From: Leptospira wolbachii serovar Codice str. CDC
Lineage (GTDB): Bacteria; Spirochaetota; Leptospiria; Leptospirales; Leptospiraceae
Direction: 5' to 3'
NCBI RefSeq assembly: GCF_000332515.2
Contig: NZ_AOGZ02000008.1
Coordinates: forward strand, 248,001-312,000
Length of the DNA: 64,000 bases
Shown: positions 9,507-19,759 of the stretch, one piece after another
Layout of the letters: the number at the start of each line of letters is the position of its first letter
How positions within the stretch are numbered: position 1 is the stretch's first letter
Notes under the pieces: model-generated
Seen by the model: only the letters and a program-made list of their open reading frames with translations
Told to the model about the DNA's origin: nothing
Database searches by the model: none
Program-made: the position numbers and the translations under genes

Positions 9507-9621
9507 GTCAAATTGACATATTTTGGGCATTTTTGAGTCAAATTTCCTTGAGATTGTCTCAAATTTAGGGATTTTGACTTGTCAGTTTTGAACTTGGTTC
9601 TAGCCTGGACGAAAGGGAACC

Positions 9622-10860
9622 ATGTTCACAACGGAATCAACGGAAGGAAACCAGTTTTGGAACGAGACATACTTTGTCCCTCATTTCCAACCCATCGTCA
9701 ATGCGATCAATCGCTCCATTTCTGCTTATGAAGTACTCGGACGGCAGTACAATCCTGAGAAAAATACCTACCACTCTTTAGGCGAACTTTTCCACAATCG
9801 GGACCAGGATCCGGTTCCTGTCTACAATATCGACCGCATCCTTAGGGAAAAGGCAGTCCAGACCTTAAAAGAGAGTTCGCTGCGTACGAAACTCTTTTTC
9901 AATATGATGCCGAACTTCTTATCCCGGGTCCATCATACGGATTTATTTGCAGAAAACTTTCATATCATCCAACTCATCGAAAAGTATGGAATTGATCGCA
10001 ACCAGGTGGTTATCGAAATCACCGAAGATGAATTTGACGGTTCGATTGACCGCCTCATCCAAATTGTGCAGATTTTTAGGGATTATGGACTTAAAATTGC
10101 TATCGATGATTTGGGAACTGGTTTTTCCAATTTAGAAAGGATTGGGTATCTCCACCCCGATATCATGAAGGTCGACATTCGCATTATGAGAGAAAGTTTG
10201 AATAAAAATTCTTTCAAACAAGTCCTAGGTGCCATTTCGGAAATGTCTCAAAAACTAGGAAGCCAACTCCTCTTTGAAGGAATTGAAACCGAAGAAGAGA
10301 TGAACCTTGCGCTTTCTATGGGAGCGAACCTTTTGCAAGGGTACTATTTCTCAACCCCGAATCCTCATTTTCTCAACCGCAATACTTTCTCTGATAAAAT
10401 GAAAACGGTTTTAGAAAACTTTTCCAATGTTCGTTCCCGGGAACTTCGGGAAAAAGGAATGCGGGAACAAAGGATCATTGACCAACTCCAAGACCTTTTT
10501 TATGAACTTTCAGATACCAAAGCGGATGATTTTTCTTACCGGTTTGGACAAATCCTGGGGTCTTTGCCAAGAGAAATCCTAAAAGTCTTTGTTTGTGATG
10601 AGGAAGGTTATCAAATCACTCCCACGTACGATTTGGATCGTATGAATGGCGGGTATTTGGAACGATCTCGCCAAATTGGAAACAATTATGCTTGGAAACC
10701 TTATTTTTTGAAACACAAAGAGGAATCGGAACGGTTTCGAAAGAAATGGGGAGTGACCTATCCTTTATACGACATTTCGAACCAAAACCAATATGTGATT
10801 TTTACCTTCTCCCTGATGGATGGAAAGATCCTAATTGCTCAGGTAGGTTGGTCGGAATAG
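9622..10860 (+). CDS. EAL-domain cyclic-di-GMP phosphodiesterase with YkuI-like C-terminal domain
   Basis: 412 residues. Residues 15-260 form an EAL domain in which the motif reads YEVLGR instead of EALLR. The remaining active-site residues look intact: Asn in FFNMMP, Glu in EITEDE, DD in AIDDLGTGFSN, Lys in MKVDIR, Glu in FEGIETEEE and Gln in LLQGYYFS. It should therefore still hydrolyse c-di-GMP. Residues 290-412 resemble the PAS-like C-terminal domain of Bacillus YkuI, a possible ligand sensor. No membrane segment is seen, so it is cytoplasmic. It stands alone, 94 bases before sufC. Confidence 0.85.
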   Translation: MFTTESTEGNQFWNETYFVPHFQPIVNAINRSISAYEVLGRQYNPEKNTYHSLGELFHNRDQDPVPVYNIDRILREKAVQTLKESSLRTKLFFNMMPNFLSRVHHTDLFAENFHIIQLIEKYGIDRNQVVIEITEDEFDGSIDRLIQIVQIFRDYGLKIAIDDLGTGFSNLERIGYLHPDIMKVDIRIMRESLNKNSFKQVLGAISEMSQKLGSQLLFEGIETEEEMNLALSMGANLLQGYYFSTPNPHFLNRNTFSDKMKTVLENFSNVRSRELREKGMREQRIIDQLQDLFYELSDTKADDFSYRFGQILGSLPREILKVFVCDEEGYQITPTYDLDRMNGGYLERSRQIGNNYAWKPYFLKHKEESERFRKKWGVTYPLYDISNQNQYVIFTFSLMDGKILIAQVGWSE

Positions 10861-10916
10861 AATCTTGTTTTTTTTGAGTGGTGCTTTTTCCTGGTAGAAG
10901 GGATTCGTCTAAAATA

Positions 10917-10929
10917 TAGAATCATTCTA
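10917..10929. promoter_or_regulatory. Perfect 13-bp palindrome before the suf operon, possible Fur/PerR-type operator
   Basis: The sequence TAGAATCATTCTA is a perfect inverted repeat with a single central base, set in AT-rich DNA 26 bases before the sufC start. A possible -10 element TATACA lies at 10934-10939, so the palindrome would sit between -35 and -10, where a repressor would act. The 6-1-6 arrangement with AAT-C-ATT core resembles Fur/PerR family boxes. Leptospira is known to carry several Fur-family regulators; which one binds here, if any, is inference. Confidence 0.45.
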
Positions 10930-10954
10930 AATATATACAAAACAGGATACCACC

Positions 10955-11707
10955 TTGTCCGCTATTCTCGAAATTAAATCTCTACACGCCAATGTAGGGG
11001 ACAAAACGATCCTCCGAGGGGTTAATCTCTCCATCGGGCCCGGCGAGGTCCACGCCATAATGGGACCCAACGGATCCGGAAAGAGTACTCTTTCCAATGT
11101 CATTCTCGGTCATCCGAAATACACGATTACTTCTGGAGACATCCTCTTTCGGGGGGAGTCCATTTTAAATAAATCCACGGATGAAAGGGCAAGGCTCGGA
11201 TTATTTTTATCCTTCCAATACCCGACGGCGCTTCCTGGGGTTACGATTGGAAATTTTTTAAGATCTATTCTCAAAGCCCATAGAGGAAAAGATGTTCCCG
11301 TCAAAGAATTCAAACAAGAATTAAAACAATCGATGGATCTTCTCGAAGTTCCACAATCATTTATCGGTCGTTATGTGAACGATGGATTTTCTGGCGGAGA
11401 AAAAAAACGTGCAGAAATTTTGCAAATGAGTTTGCTTAAACCCATTCTTTCTATTTTGGATGAAACCGATTCAGGACTCGACATTGATGCTTTAAGAATT
11501 GTATCGGAAGGAATTAATTCCAACAGAAATCCTGAACGTTCTATTTTACTAATCACTCACTACCAACGTATGTTGAACTATATTGTGCCTGATTTTGTAC
11601 ACGTGTTTGCTGATGGTCGAATTCTAGAAACTGGTGGCAAAGATCTTTCCTTAAAATTAGAAGAAGTGGGTTACGACTGGATTTTGGAGAGAGAAGGAGT
11701 CAAATGA
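10955..11707 (+). CDS. sufC: SufC Fe-S cluster assembly ATPase
   Basis: 250 residues, matching SufC. Walker [10 protein letters not shown], the SufC-type [15 protein letters not shown]-loop region, signature [14 protein letters not shown], and Walker [16 protein letters not shown] are all diagnostic. The start is TTG at 10955 with AGGAT six bases upstream; no ATG is available at the right place. SufC normally binds SufB and SufD to form the SufBC2D scaffold. It is the first gene of a cluster of six overlapping genes and ends in an ATGA junction with sufD. Confidence 0.95.
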   Translation: MSAILEIKSLHANVGDKTILRGVNLSIGPGEVHAIMGPNGSGKSTLSNVILGHPKYTITSGDILFRGESILNKSTDERARLGLFLSFQYPTALPGVTIGNFLRSILKAHRGKDVPVKEFKQELKQSMDLLEVPQSFIGRYVNDGFSGGEKKRAEILQMSLLKPILSILDETDSGLDIDALRIVSEGINSNRNPERSILLITHYQRMLNYIVPDFVHVFADGRILETGGKDLSLKLEEVGYDWILEREGVK

Positions 11708-12861
11708 ATTCCTCACTCACGAGAAATCGATTGGTTCTCTCCAAAGAACGAACAAAAGAATTTCGAAAAACCATTTTAGAAATTTGGAGTAAGTTAGAAA
11801 TTCCGACAGATTCCAACGAGTCCTGGAGAAAATTTCCTTTGGCTTCCGTAGACTGGAAGGAATTAAAATTTGATCCCAAAGAAATTTCTACTAAGATTAC
11901 TGACGAGTCAGCAAGCGAACCTTCGTTAGTTGATGAGACGGTTGATGGAATTCTTTCTGATATTTTAAAATATATCCCAAAAGACTATTTTGCTTATTTA
12001 AGTTTGGTTGTGGCACCAAGTTATGAACTCATTTTTTTGGAAGAAGGGGAAAGTGAGTTTGTTTTTCAGGAGTTGGGTGATGAGCCTAAGTTTTCTGTTC
12101 GGATTTTCTATTTGAAGTCGGGAAAAACCGCGAAAATTCAGAATCAATTGGAACACATTCACGAAACAGATGCCCTCCATCTCTCTTCCTCTTTGGACTT
12201 TTATATTACAGAAGAAGCTTCTTTTTTAGAAGTTTTAGATAGAGAATCTAGTGATTTTGATTTGTATAGGTTTCGTAGTGTAGCCATTCTTTCTCATGCC
12301 GATTCCCAAGTTAAATTCCACCACTTTCCTATTGGTGGATTTCGATCTAAATTGTTTTTACATGCGCACTTACTTGGGAAAGGTGCAGAAGTGATTGTAG
12401 ATGGAGTTTCTGCCCTGGGGGGAAGGAACTTAAAAGATTTAGAGATGGAGATGTACCATCATGCTGATCATACTACAAGTAAAATCAGTTACAAAGCCAT
12501 CGTTACTGACAAATCCCACCATATTTTCACTGGAAATTTGATTATTCCACCAAACTTGAAAAAGGTGACAGCCCACCAAGAGTCTTTTAACCTTTCTTTA
12601 AATAAAAAAGCAAGGGCAGAAGCAAATCCAAAATTGGAAGTTCTTGCCGAAGATGTATCTTGTACTCACGGAGCTACTGTGGGGGACATTGATGAAGAAC
12701 AGTATTTTTATCTTCTCTCTCGCGGTCTAACACCTGCAGAGTCCAAGTCCTTACTTGTGACTGCTTTTTATGGAGAGACCATCCATTCGATTGGTTTTTC
12801 GGAAGAAGTGAAATTGTCTTTAGAATCTCAAATCAAAGAGATTCTCGTAGGAGGCAAATAA
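11704..12861 (+). CDS. sufD: SufD-like Fe-S cluster assembly protein
   Basis: 385 residues. The first 150 residues are poorly conserved; the C-terminal half is the SufBD beta-helix domain, with [40 protein letters not shown] and [16 protein letters not shown]. The length and the short N-terminus fit SufD (about 420) better than SufB (about 480), and the SufB N-terminal signature is missing. The family histidine in CTHGATVG is present. No sufB occurs in this cluster. It is coupled to sufC (ATGA) and to the Rieske gene (TAATG). Confidence 0.85.
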   Translation: MNSSLTRNRLVLSKERTKEFRKTILEIWSKLEIPTDSNESWRKFPLASVDWKELKFDPKEISTKITDESASEPSLVDETVDGILSDILKYIPKDYFAYLSLVVAPSYELIFLEEGESEFVFQELGDEPKFSVRIFYLKSGKTAKIQNQLEHIHETDALHLSSSLDFYITEEASFLEVLDRESSDFDLYRFRSVAILSHADSQVKFHHFPIGGFRSKLFLHAHLLGKGAEVIVDGVSALGGRNLKDLEMEMYHHADHTTSKISYKAIVTDKSHHIFTGNLIIPPNLKKVTAHQESFNLSLNKKARAEANPKLEVLAEDVSCTHGATVGDIDEEQYFYLLSRGLTPAESKSLLVTAFYGETIHSIGFSEEVKLSLESQIKEILVGGK

Positions 12862-13175
12862 TGGCCTTTAAAAAGTTGATCTCCGTTTCTGAAGTAGGCG
12901 AAGGCAGTTTGGTTGTTGTCAAAACCCGGCATTTCAATGTGGTTGTGACCCAAGTAGAAGGAAAATACTACGCCTTTGAAGATTCTTGTACCCATGATGG
13001 AGAAGAAATCTCTTGTGGGAAGTTAGAAGGTTGTGTCATCACTTGCCCAAGACATTTTGCAAAATTTGATGTTCGCAGTGGGGAAGTTTTGGCCCTTCCG
13101 GCAACAGAACCTCTTGTGATTTTTCCTGTTCGTGTGGTGGGTGATGACTTGGAAATCGATTTGGAGGCGGTATGA
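12861..13175 (+). CDS. Rieske-type [2Fe-2S] ferredoxin
   Basis: 104 residues. The Rieske ligands are complete: C-T-H in DSCTHDGEE and C-P-R-H in [11 protein letters not shown], separated by about 17 residues. The protein is soluble, with no signal or membrane segment, and resembles the small ferredoxin components of aromatic dioxygenases and those found beside suf genes. It probably supplies electrons for, or receives, a cluster during assembly; that role is inference from position between sufD and sufS with overlapping starts and stops (TAATG and ATGA). Confidence 0.9.
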   Translation: MAFKKLISVSEVGEGSLVVVKTRHFNVVVTQVEGKYYAFEDSCTHDGEEISCGKLEGCVITCPRHFAKFDVRSGEVLALPATEPLVIFPVRVVGDDLEIDLEAV

Positions 13176-14416
13176 ATTTAGATCCTTACCAAATACGAAA
13201 AGACTTTCCGATACTATCTCGCATTTTACCCAATGGGAAACCGCTTGTATACTTAGACAATGGAGCATCCTCACAGAAACCAAAATCTGTGATCGATGCC
13301 ACTAGCAACTATTATGCGAACGACAATGCAAATATTCATAGAGGAGTGTATTATCTCTCCCAACATGCAACCGAACTTTTTGAACGCACAAGAATCAAAA
13401 CTTCTCATTTTTTCCAGGCACAATGTGCTAAAGCGATTATCTTCACTCGCGGGACAACGGATTCCATAAACCTTGTGGCACAGGCCTGGGGTAGAACGCA
13501 TATTGGAGAAGGGGATGAGATTGTTTTATCGGTTCAGGAACATCATTCCAACTTAGTCCCTTGGCAGATGTTGGCTCAGGAGAAAAAAGCATTTTTAAAA
13601 TTCATTCCTATCAAAGAGGACACCACTTACGATTTATCTAACTTAAACGAGATCATTACCAAACGAACGAAACTGGTAGCGATCAGCCAAATGTCCAATG
13701 TGACGGGAACAATACATGACCTAACAAAGATTATCGACCGTGTCCGCCAGGTGGGGGCTAAAATTTTGGTCGATGGGGCACAGGCAGCTTGTCACATGCC
13801 AATCCATTTGGTGGATATGGATGTAGATTTTTATGCATTTTCAGGCCATAAGATGCTTGGGCCCACAGGTGTGGGAGTTCTTTTTGGGAAGGAAGAAATT
13901 TTAGAAGCTATGCCTCCTTGGCTTGGAGGTGGGGATATGATTGAATCTGTAGAATTGGAAAGTTCTACTTATGCGGCCCTACCTGCTAAACTAGAAGCAG
14001 GTACTCCGAACATCGCAGGAGTGATTGGATTTAGCCATGCTTTGGATTACTTACAAAAAGTAGGAATGAAGAATATCAAAGAACATGAACGGATGTTAAC
14101 CGAATATGCATTGGAAAGGTTGAATCGGATCGGTGGACTTCAAATTTATGGTACTGAGGATTTAGACAAAAGGGGTGGTGTGGTTTCATTTACTATGGAT
14201 GGAATCCATCCTCATGATGTTGGTTCGATATTAGATGAGGAAGGTGTTGCCATTCGAGTGGGTCACCACTGTTGTCAACCACTGATGAAACAATTGGCCA
14301 TTCCAGGAACTTGTCGCGCTTCCTTTTATCTTTATAATACAAAAGAAGATATCGATGCACTAGTTCATTCTATTGATAAAGTAAAATCAATATTCGGTCG
14401 TGTCGCAAGAAAGTAA
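13172..14416 (+). CDS. sufS: SufS-type cysteine desulfurase (class II)
   Basis: 414 residues, the usual SufS length. It has the PLP lysine in [11 protein letters not shown] (about residue 227), the active-site cysteine in VGHHCCQP (about residue 367), [12 protein letters not shown] and HHSNLVPWQ. Both family signatures for class II desulfurases are present, and a second cysteine follows the catalytic one where most relatives have alanine. It releases sulfur from cysteine as a persulfide for transfer to SufU. It overlaps the Rieske gene by four bases (ATGA) and sufU by 17. Confidence 0.95.
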   Translation: MNLDPYQIRKDFPILSRILPNGKPLVYLDNGASSQKPKSVIDATSNYYANDNANIHRGVYYLSQHATELFERTRIKTSHFFQAQCAKAIIFTRGTTDSINLVAQAWGRTHIGEGDEIVLSVQEHHSNLVPWQMLAQEKKAFLKFIPIKEDTTYDLSNLNEIITKRTKLVAISQMSNVTGTIHDLTKIIDRVRQVGAKILVDGAQAACHMPIHLVDMDVDFYAFSGHKMLGPTGVGVLFGKEEILEAMPPWLGGGDMIESVELESSTYAALPAKLEAGTPNIAGVIGFSHALDYLQKVGMKNIKEHERMLTEYALERLNRIGGLQIYGTEDLDKRGGVVSFTMDGIHPHDVGSILDEEGVAIRVGHHCCQPLMKQLAIPGTCRASFYLYNTKEDIDALVHSIDKVKSIFGRVARK

Positions 14417-14822
14417 CATCGAAGATTTCCTGCGTTGGAAGTCCTTCGCAGTCTGGGAAAAACCTGTGATTGACCATCGGGTGGTAAAGGGACTCAATCC
14501 ACTCTGCGGCGATGAAATTATTATCTACTACCAATTGGAAAAAGACAATTCGATCCAAATTTTAGGGCTCGGTGGTGAGTCTTGTTCTATTTGTTCTGCA
14601 GCAGCAGGACTTCTTTTTAAGAATAAATCAGCTCTGCGACGGAAGGACTTTCCGTCTTATTTGCAAGAGCGAAAATTTTTTTTGGATGGGGTGGATTCTA
14701 GCTTGTTTCAAGATCCAGAAGAGATATCCTTTTTTAGAAACCTTCGAACACATCCTGGTCGTTATCGTTGTGGGCTTTTGCCCTGGCAAACCTTAGTAAA
14801 ATTGAGTGAGGAAATGATATGA
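14400..14822 (+). CDS. sufU: SufU/IscU-like sulfur transfer or scaffold protein
   Basis: 140 residues. The three cysteine motifs of the SufU/NifU N-terminal family are present: [20 protein letters not shown] and RYRCGLLPW. The start is GTG at 14400, inside the last 17 bases of sufS, implying coupled translation. In the Bacillus system SufU is a zinc-dependent sulfur acceptor for SufS; whether this protein acts as zinc protein or cluster scaffold cannot be told from sequence. It ends in an ATGA junction with the next gene. Confidence 0.88.
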   Translation: MSQESNIEDFLRWKSFAVWEKPVIDHRVVKGLNPLCGDEIIIYYQLEKDNSIQILGLGGESCSICSAAAGLLFKNKSALRRKDFPSYLQERKFFLDGVDSSLFQDPEEISFFRNLRTHPGRYRCGLLPWQTLVKLSEEMI

Positions 14823-15142
14823 TTCGTGATCCTGAAACAGAGAAAGAATGGGAAGTATTCCATAGTGTTCGTATGGTCGAAGATCCAGAGATTGGAATTT
14901 CGCTGATTGAATTGGGTTTGATTTATGACATCAAAGTGGAAGGAGAGAAGGCGGACATCACCATGACCTATACTTCTCTCGCTTGTCCTGCTGGCCCACA
15001 AATGAAACAAGACATTGAAAACCATGCCCTTCGTGTGGATGGAATCAGTGAAGCCGTAGTCCATGTAGTTTGGAATCCGAAATGGGAACCGCGTGCGATG
15101 GCTAGTGAAGAAGCCAAAATGCAAATGGGGATCTTCGATTGA
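14819..15142 (+). CDS. sufT: SufT-like DUF59/MIP18 family protein
   Basis: 107 residues. The N-terminal half carries [18 protein letters not shown], the DPE motif typical of DUF59, and residues 55-65 carry [10 protein letters not shown] with the conserved T-x-x-x-C-P. Relatives (SufT, PaaD, MIP18) help deliver Fe-S clusters to target proteins. It closes the suf run and overlaps the ggt start by four bases (TTGA). The gene name follows operon context; function as a maturation factor is known for the family only. Confidence 0.88.
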   Translation: MIRDPETEKEWEVFHSVRMVEDPEIGISLIELGLIYDIKVEGEKADITMTYTSLACPAGPQMKQDIENHALRVDGISEAVVHVVWNPKWEPRAMASEEAKMQMGIFD

Positions 15143-16899
15143 ATTTTATTTTCAGAACTAGCTATTGGTTGGTTCTTCTTTTATTCTTTAACAGTTGTGA
15201 GTCGATTCCCTTTTTTAAAGACTCCTTTAACTCCAAACCGACAGTTTTTGCCACTCTCCCTCAAATTGAAGGTGCTTCTGATAAACGGACCAGGTATGAA
15301 TTTTCTGGCAAAGAAATCATCATTGCCTCGGACCATCCACTGGCTTCCCAAGCAGGAATGGAGGTTTGGAAACAAGGGGGAAATGTGGTAGATGTTTTTG
15401 CCGCGGCAAGTTTTGCCATCTCTGTCCTTCGTCCCCATTCCACGGGTCTTTTTGGCGGCGGGTTTGCTGTAGTGCATTTGCCAGCGAAGGGTAAGTGGGC
15501 TTACGACTTTCGAGAACGTTCTCCCAAAAAAGGAGTCGCATCATTTTACCTTAAAGAAGATGGCACTGTCATCCCGGAGAAAACTCTTAAAGGGCCTTAC
15601 AGTGCTGGAGTTCCCGGAACTGTACAAGGAATTTTACAAATTCAGAAACAACATGGAAAACTACCACTGAGTTCCATCCTAGCACCAGCCCTTCGTTATG
15701 CGAGAGTTGGATTTTCTGTTTATGGAGATTTAGCTTTTGCCATAACAAAAACTTGGCAACAGATGAATCCAGCCATGCAAAAAGTATTTGGGATTGATAA
15801 CCGCGCCATCAGAGAAGGCGAACTTCTCGTCCAAGAAGATTTTGCCAAAACTTTAGAACGAATCATGGAGAATGCGGAAAAAGAATTTTCAGATGGGGAA
15901 ACGGTCCAGCTGGTTTCCCGTTATTATTCCGAATATCAGGAATTTATCACACTAGAGGATTTTAAGAATTACCAAGTGAAGGTAAGTGATCCTTTGGTAA
16001 GTTCTGTTTGGGGGCATACCATTCTTTCCATGCCTCCGCCCAGTTCCGGAGTCCATCTTGTGACAATGATGCATTTGTATTCAGAAATGCAAAATCGCGA
16101 TACTTTTCCGAAAGGGGATGTGGGGGAAGTCATTCGTATTACGGAAGCTATGCGGGTTGCCTTCCGAGACCGTGCGGAACTGGGTGGTGATCCATTATAC
16201 ACAAACATTCCTGTTTCCAAACTTCTATCACAAGCTTATGCTAAAGAGGAAACAAATGAGATTGAAAGGAAAGTTGTTTCTGGAAGTTGGCCTCCGTCAC
16301 AAGAAGAACCAAAGAAACCTGAATCTTATAATACCACTCATATCTCCATTTTAGATAAAGATGGGAATGCCGTTTCGACAACACAATCAGTCAATGGGAT
16401 TTTTGGAGCCGTCCAGATGGTTCCAGGAACAGGCCTTATACTGAACAATACCATGGACGACTTTGCCGTTGCCCCTGGTGTACCAAACCTTTACGGTCTT
16501 GTGGGTTCGAAGGCCAATTCGATTGAACCTGGTAAAACTCCTCTTTCGAGTATGAGTCCTAGCATCCTTCTTGATTCCACGGGAAAAACAAAGATAGTGA
16601 TAGGAGCCCCCGGTGGTTCACAGATTCCCACTTCTATCTTTAATACCCTCTACCGGTATTTGATCCAAAAGCGAGACCTCTATGAAAGTGTATCTTATCC
16701 TCGGATCCACCACCAATTCAGGCCCGATCAGATTTTTTTGGATCCTGAAATAAAAGACAGTTATCCTCAGTCGGAATTGCCCTTTTATCAAGTCCAATAT
16801 ATTAGGCATCGTGCTAAAGTGTTTGCCGTTACGAGAGAGGGAGACCGCTTAATTGGCGTGTCTGATCCCAAAGGGGAAGGAGTCCCTTTAGGTTTTTAA
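15139..16899 (+). CDS. ggt: Gamma-glutamyltranspeptidase, probable lipoprotein
   Basis: 586 residues. The N-terminus has a signal with a leptospiral-style lipobox, LLFFNSC, so it is probably a lipid-anchored envelope enzyme. The NTTHIS motif gives the autoprocessing nucleophile Thr at about residue 399. Other blocks are [20 protein letters not shown], the GGGFAV loop, NGIFGA and the [11 protein letters not shown] and [11 protein letters not shown] glycine loop. It cleaves gamma-glutamyl bonds of glutathione outside the cytoplasm. The start is TTG at 15139, overlapping the sufT stop. gshA follows after three bases, so synthesis and turnover of glutathione are encoded together. Confidence 0.92.
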   Translation: MNFIFRTSYWLVLLLFFNSCESIPFFKDSFNSKPTVFATLPQIEGASDKRTRYEFSGKEIIIASDHPLASQAGMEVWKQGGNVVDVFAAASFAISVLRPHSTGLFGGGFAVVHLPAKGKWAYDFRERSPKKGVASFYLKEDGTVIPEKTLKGPYSAGVPGTVQGILQIQKQHGKLPLSSILAPALRYARVGFSVYGDLAFAITKTWQQMNPAMQKVFGIDNRAIREGELLVQEDFAKTLERIMENAEKEFSDGETVQLVSRYYSEYQEFITLEDFKNYQVKVSDPLVSSVWGHTILSMPPPSSGVHLVTMMHLYSEMQNRDTFPKGDVGEVIRITEAMRVAFRDRAELGGDPLYTNIPVSKLLSQAYAKEETNEIERKVVSGSWPPSQEEPKKPESYNTTHISILDKDGNAVSTTQSVNGIFGAVQMVPGTGLILNNTMDDFAVAPGVPNLYGLVGSKANSIEPGKTPLSSMSPSILLDSTGKTKIVIGAPGGSQIPTSIFNTLYRYLIQKRDLYESVSYPRIHHQFRPDQIFLDPEIKDSYPQSELPFYQVQYIRHRAKVFAVTREGDRLIGVSDPKGEGVPLGF

Positions 16900-16902
16900 A
16901 CC

Positions 16903-18495
16903 ATGAAAAAAAAGTTATTAACGTCGACGAAAAAGAATTCAACAAATAGTTTATTATCAGAAGAATATAGAGCCTGTTTACTGAGCGCCAAACATGGGTT
17001 AGAAAGGGAAAGTGTGAGGGTAGATGGGAAGTCGCAAATTTCTGCAAAACCCCATCCAAAGGCTTTGGGTTCAAGTCTTACTCATCCCTTGATTAAAACA
17101 GACTTTGCCGAAGCTCAAATTGAGTATGCTACCAATATTCACAAATCCATTCCGGATGCCTTAAAAGAACTCACCGAGTTACATGCATTCACTGCACAGA
17201 ACTTAGATTCGGAATATCTCTGGCCTTTTAGTATGCCACCGGTTTTGCCTGCTGAAAATAAAATCGAAGTGGGAAACTACGGAACCTCTACGGAAGGACG
17301 AAAAAAAACAATCTATCGCAATGGTCTTGGGCATCGTTATGGAAAGAAGATGCAAACCATCTCAGGTGTTCATTACAATATATCCTTTGATACATGTCTT
17401 TTGTCTATCGTCTCGGAAAAAAGATTTAAAAAACCATTAACTCCCGCTACAAAATCTCAGATCTATTTTGATACCATTCGCAATTTTTATAGAATTTCTC
17501 CGGCACTTTTGTATTTATTTGGATCCTCAAGTTTAACAGACATTACATTCACTGAAGAAAGTAAACAAATACGAAAGGTCGATTCTAAAACACTAAAAGC
17601 ACCCTATGCAACTACCCTTCGTTTGTCTAATATAGGTTATACGAGTAAAGTACAAGGTAAATACCCAATTTCTGTCAATTCATTGGAAGAATATGCTTAC
17701 GGAATGTGCCATGTGGTTTCGAAATCGTATTCAGGTTACAAACAGTACAATGGTAAATCCAAGAACCAGTTGAATGATCATATCCTGCAATTGGAAAACG
17801 AATATTATTCTCTTGTCCGCCCCAAACAAGTTCCGAAAGGAGACGAAAGAGTAGTGGATGCTCTTATGGAGCGAGGTGTAGAGTATTTAGAAATCCGACT
17901 TTTGGATTTAGATCCATTCTCTCCTATTGGTGTTGAAGAAAACCGTCTTTATTTTTTACATACGGTTTTACTCTATTGTATGTTGAATGAGTCCGCTAAG
18001 GCTGATTTGGTGGAGATGGCTGATTGGAGAAAGAACCAAGAAGTAACTACTTGGTTTGGAAGAAAGGAAGATACAAAAATCAAATTTTTGGGAGAGGATC
18101 TAACTCTACGCGAATTGGTTTACCAACTGTTTGTAGAAATCCAACCCATTGCCGACCTTTTGGATGAAAATGATGCTAGTGGTCCTTTTAGTAAGGCTTG
18201 GGAGGCCCAGTGGGAAAAGTGGGATGACCCAAGCCATTTAGGTTCGGAGATGTCTGAGTTGGATTTAGAAATTCATAAATCTAGTTTTCGCGAGTTTGGT
18301 CTAACTCTTGCCAAATCGCATAAAGAAGAAATGTTGCAGTATCCACTTCCCCCTAATAAAATCAAATACTTCGAGGACTTAAGTGTCCAATCAATTTACG
18401 AACAACAAAAGATCGAAACTTTAGAGGGAAGCCATTTAAAGAAAAATCAAAAACCGATTCAAATCAAACCCTTAAAACTTTGCAGTGGAGTTTGA
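16903..18495 (+). CDS. gshA: Glutamate-cysteine ligase, proteobacterial/GshF-N type
   Basis: 530 residues, close to E. coli GshA (518). Diagnostic blocks are KHGLERESVRV, the DFAEAQIEYAT motif, WPFSMPP, GHRYGKKMQTISGVHYNISFD and EYLEIRLLDLDPFSP. It makes gamma-glutamylcysteine, the first step of glutathione synthesis. Its final 11 bases overlap the next gene, whose product is the ATP-grasp half of bifunctional GshF, so this pair looks like a GshF split in two. It starts three bases after ggt. Confidence 0.93.
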   Translation: MKKKLLTSTKKNSTNSLLSEEYRACLLSAKHGLERESVRVDGKSQISAKPHPKALGSSLTHPLIKTDFAEAQIEYATNIHKSIPDALKELTELHAFTAQNLDSEYLWPFSMPPVLPAENKIEVGNYGTSTEGRKKTIYRNGLGHRYGKKMQTISGVHYNISFDTCLLSIVSEKRFKKPLTPATKSQIYFDTIRNFYRISPALLYLFGSSSLTDITFTEESKQIRKVDSKTLKAPYATTLRLSNIGYTSKVQGKYPISVNSLEEYAYGMCHVVSKSYSGYKQYNGKSKNQLNDHILQLENEYYSLVRPKQVPKGDERVVDALMERGVEYLEIRLLDLDPFSPIGVEENRLYFLHTVLLYCMLNESAKADLVEMADWRKNQEVTTWFGRKEDTKIKFLGEDLTLRELVYQLFVEIQPIADLLDENDASGPFSKAWEAQWEKWDDPSHLGSEMSELDLEIHKSSFREFGLTLAKSHKEEMLQYPLPPNKIKYFEDLSVQSIYEQQKIETLEGSHLKKNQKPIQIKPLKLCSGV

Positions 18496-19507
18496 ACGAG
18501 TGGCAGATACCAAACTTTTACCTAGTGGTTATGAAGATTTAGAAATCTCTACACAGATCATCATTCGGGACGCATTGGCTCGGGGAATTGCAGTGGAAAT
18601 GGTCGATAGAAAGGAAAACTTTCTTCGACTAAAACAAGGCAGTCATATTGAATTTGTCAAAGAAGCAAGTAAAACCAGATTGGATAGTCTTATGACTTAT
18701 CTTGTGATGGAGAATAAAATCGCATCCAAATTGGTGTTAGATGAAAATGGGATCCGTGTTCCTGTGGGTAGGAACTATTCTTCGTTAGAAGGTGCATTAA
18801 AAGATTATGAATTTTTTTTGGACAGAAAGAAAGTAATCAAACCGGTCACTACAAACTTTGGTCTAGGGATTGGAATTTCTAATCCGGGTGACTCTCAAGA
18901 AAAGTTTATAAACTTTGTTCAAATAGCCTTAGGGCTTTCTAGTTCCATCATCATTGAAGAATTTATCGAGGGTCCAGAATACCGTTTTTTGGTATTAGGT
19001 GATGAAGTGATTGCTGTTTGCAATCGGGTGCCTGCCAATGTGGTGGGTGATGGAAAAAGTTCCATCCGGGAATTGATTCTAAAGAAAAATGAAGACCCAA
19101 GGCGTGGCGAAGGTCATAAAACCGCTTTGGAAAAGATTCAAGAGTCTGAAGTGGAACTAGCCATTCTCAAAGACCAGGGTTTGGATTTTGATTCAATTCC
19201 AGGTTCAGGCAAACAGATTTTCCTTCGCAAGAATTCCAATATATCCACTGGGGGGGATTCCCTGGATGTTACGGATTTAGTGCATCCAGAATTTAAATCC
19301 ATAGCTGTTTCTGCGGCAAAAGCTGCGGGTGCCGTAATTTGTGGAATCGATATCATCTCATCCCAAATAGATTCCAAACCAGATCCAAAAACCTATGCCA
19401 TTTTAGAAATTAATTTCAATCCAGTATTGTACATCCATGAGTTTCCGTATTCCGGCAAACCAAGGTTTGTGGGAGATCGGATTTTGGATTTACTTGGTTT
19501 TGATTGA
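18485..19507 (+). CDS. Glutathione synthetase, stand-alone ATP-grasp module of GshF type
   Basis: 340 residues. It matches the C-terminal ATP-grasp part of bifunctional GshF rather than classical GshB. The blocks are KPVTTNFGLGIGI, IIEEFIEGPEYRFLVLGD, CNRVPANVVGDGKSSIREL, LRKNSNISTGGDSLDVTD and the metal-binding end ILEINFNPVL. It should add glycine to gamma-glutamylcysteine. The GTG start at 18485 lies inside gshA. A cyanophycin-synthetase or D-Ala-D-Ala-ligase role is less likely given the GshF motifs and the gshA neighbour. Convergent with the glutaredoxin genes, four bases apart. Confidence 0.85.
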   Translation: MEFERVADTKLLPSGYEDLEISTQIIIRDALARGIAVEMVDRKENFLRLKQGSHIEFVKEASKTRLDSLMTYLVMENKIASKLVLDENGIRVPVGRNYSSLEGALKDYEFFLDRKKVIKPVTTNFGLGIGISNPGDSQEKFINFVQIALGLSSSIIIEEFIEGPEYRFLVLGDEVIAVCNRVPANVVGDGKSSIRELILKKNEDPRRGEGHKTALEKIQESEVELAILKDQGLDFDSIPGSGKQIFLRKNSNISTGGDSLDVTDLVHPEFKSIAVSAAKAAGAVICGIDIISSQIDSKPDPKTYAILEINFNPVLYIHEFPYSGKPRFVGDRILDLLGFD

Positions 19508-19511
19508 TGGC

Positions 19512-19754
19512 TTAAGTATATTTGGATCTTAGGTAAGAAATGATGTCGGCAGATTCATACATCTGCACTGTCCCATCTACAAGGAAGGGGACTTGGGATT
19601 GACCTCCAAGTTTCACCACTTCGGCTCGACCAGGAGTCCCGTAAGAAGCCTCTACGTATTCGACGTCCTTACCCAAAACTAGGCCCAGGGATTCAATCGT
19701 TCGAATCACTCGTTGGCAGTAAGGGCAAGTGTCATACTGGTAGAGGCGAATCAT
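19512..19754 (-). CDS. Dithiol glutaredoxin (CPYC)
   Basis: 80 residues, a minimal glutaredoxin. The active site is TCPYCQRV near residue 9, with the cis-proline in SQVPFLVDG and the GSH-binding YESADIISYL at the end. It reduces disulfides and glutathionylated proteins at the expense of glutathione, which the neighbouring genes make. It lies five bases downstream of the monothiol glutaredoxin gene, in the same minus-strand run. Confidence 0.92.
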   Translation of the reverse strand: MIRLYQYDTCPYCQRVIRTIESLGLVLGKDVEYVEASYGTPGRAEVVKLGGQSQVPFLVDGTVQMYESADIISYLRSKYT

Positions 19755-19759
19755 GGAAA

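Noticed and set aside
9505..9545. Direct repeat TGAGTCAAATT before the EAL gene as an operator
   Set aside because: Short AT-rich repeat over the glgC stop; nothing supports a regulatory role.
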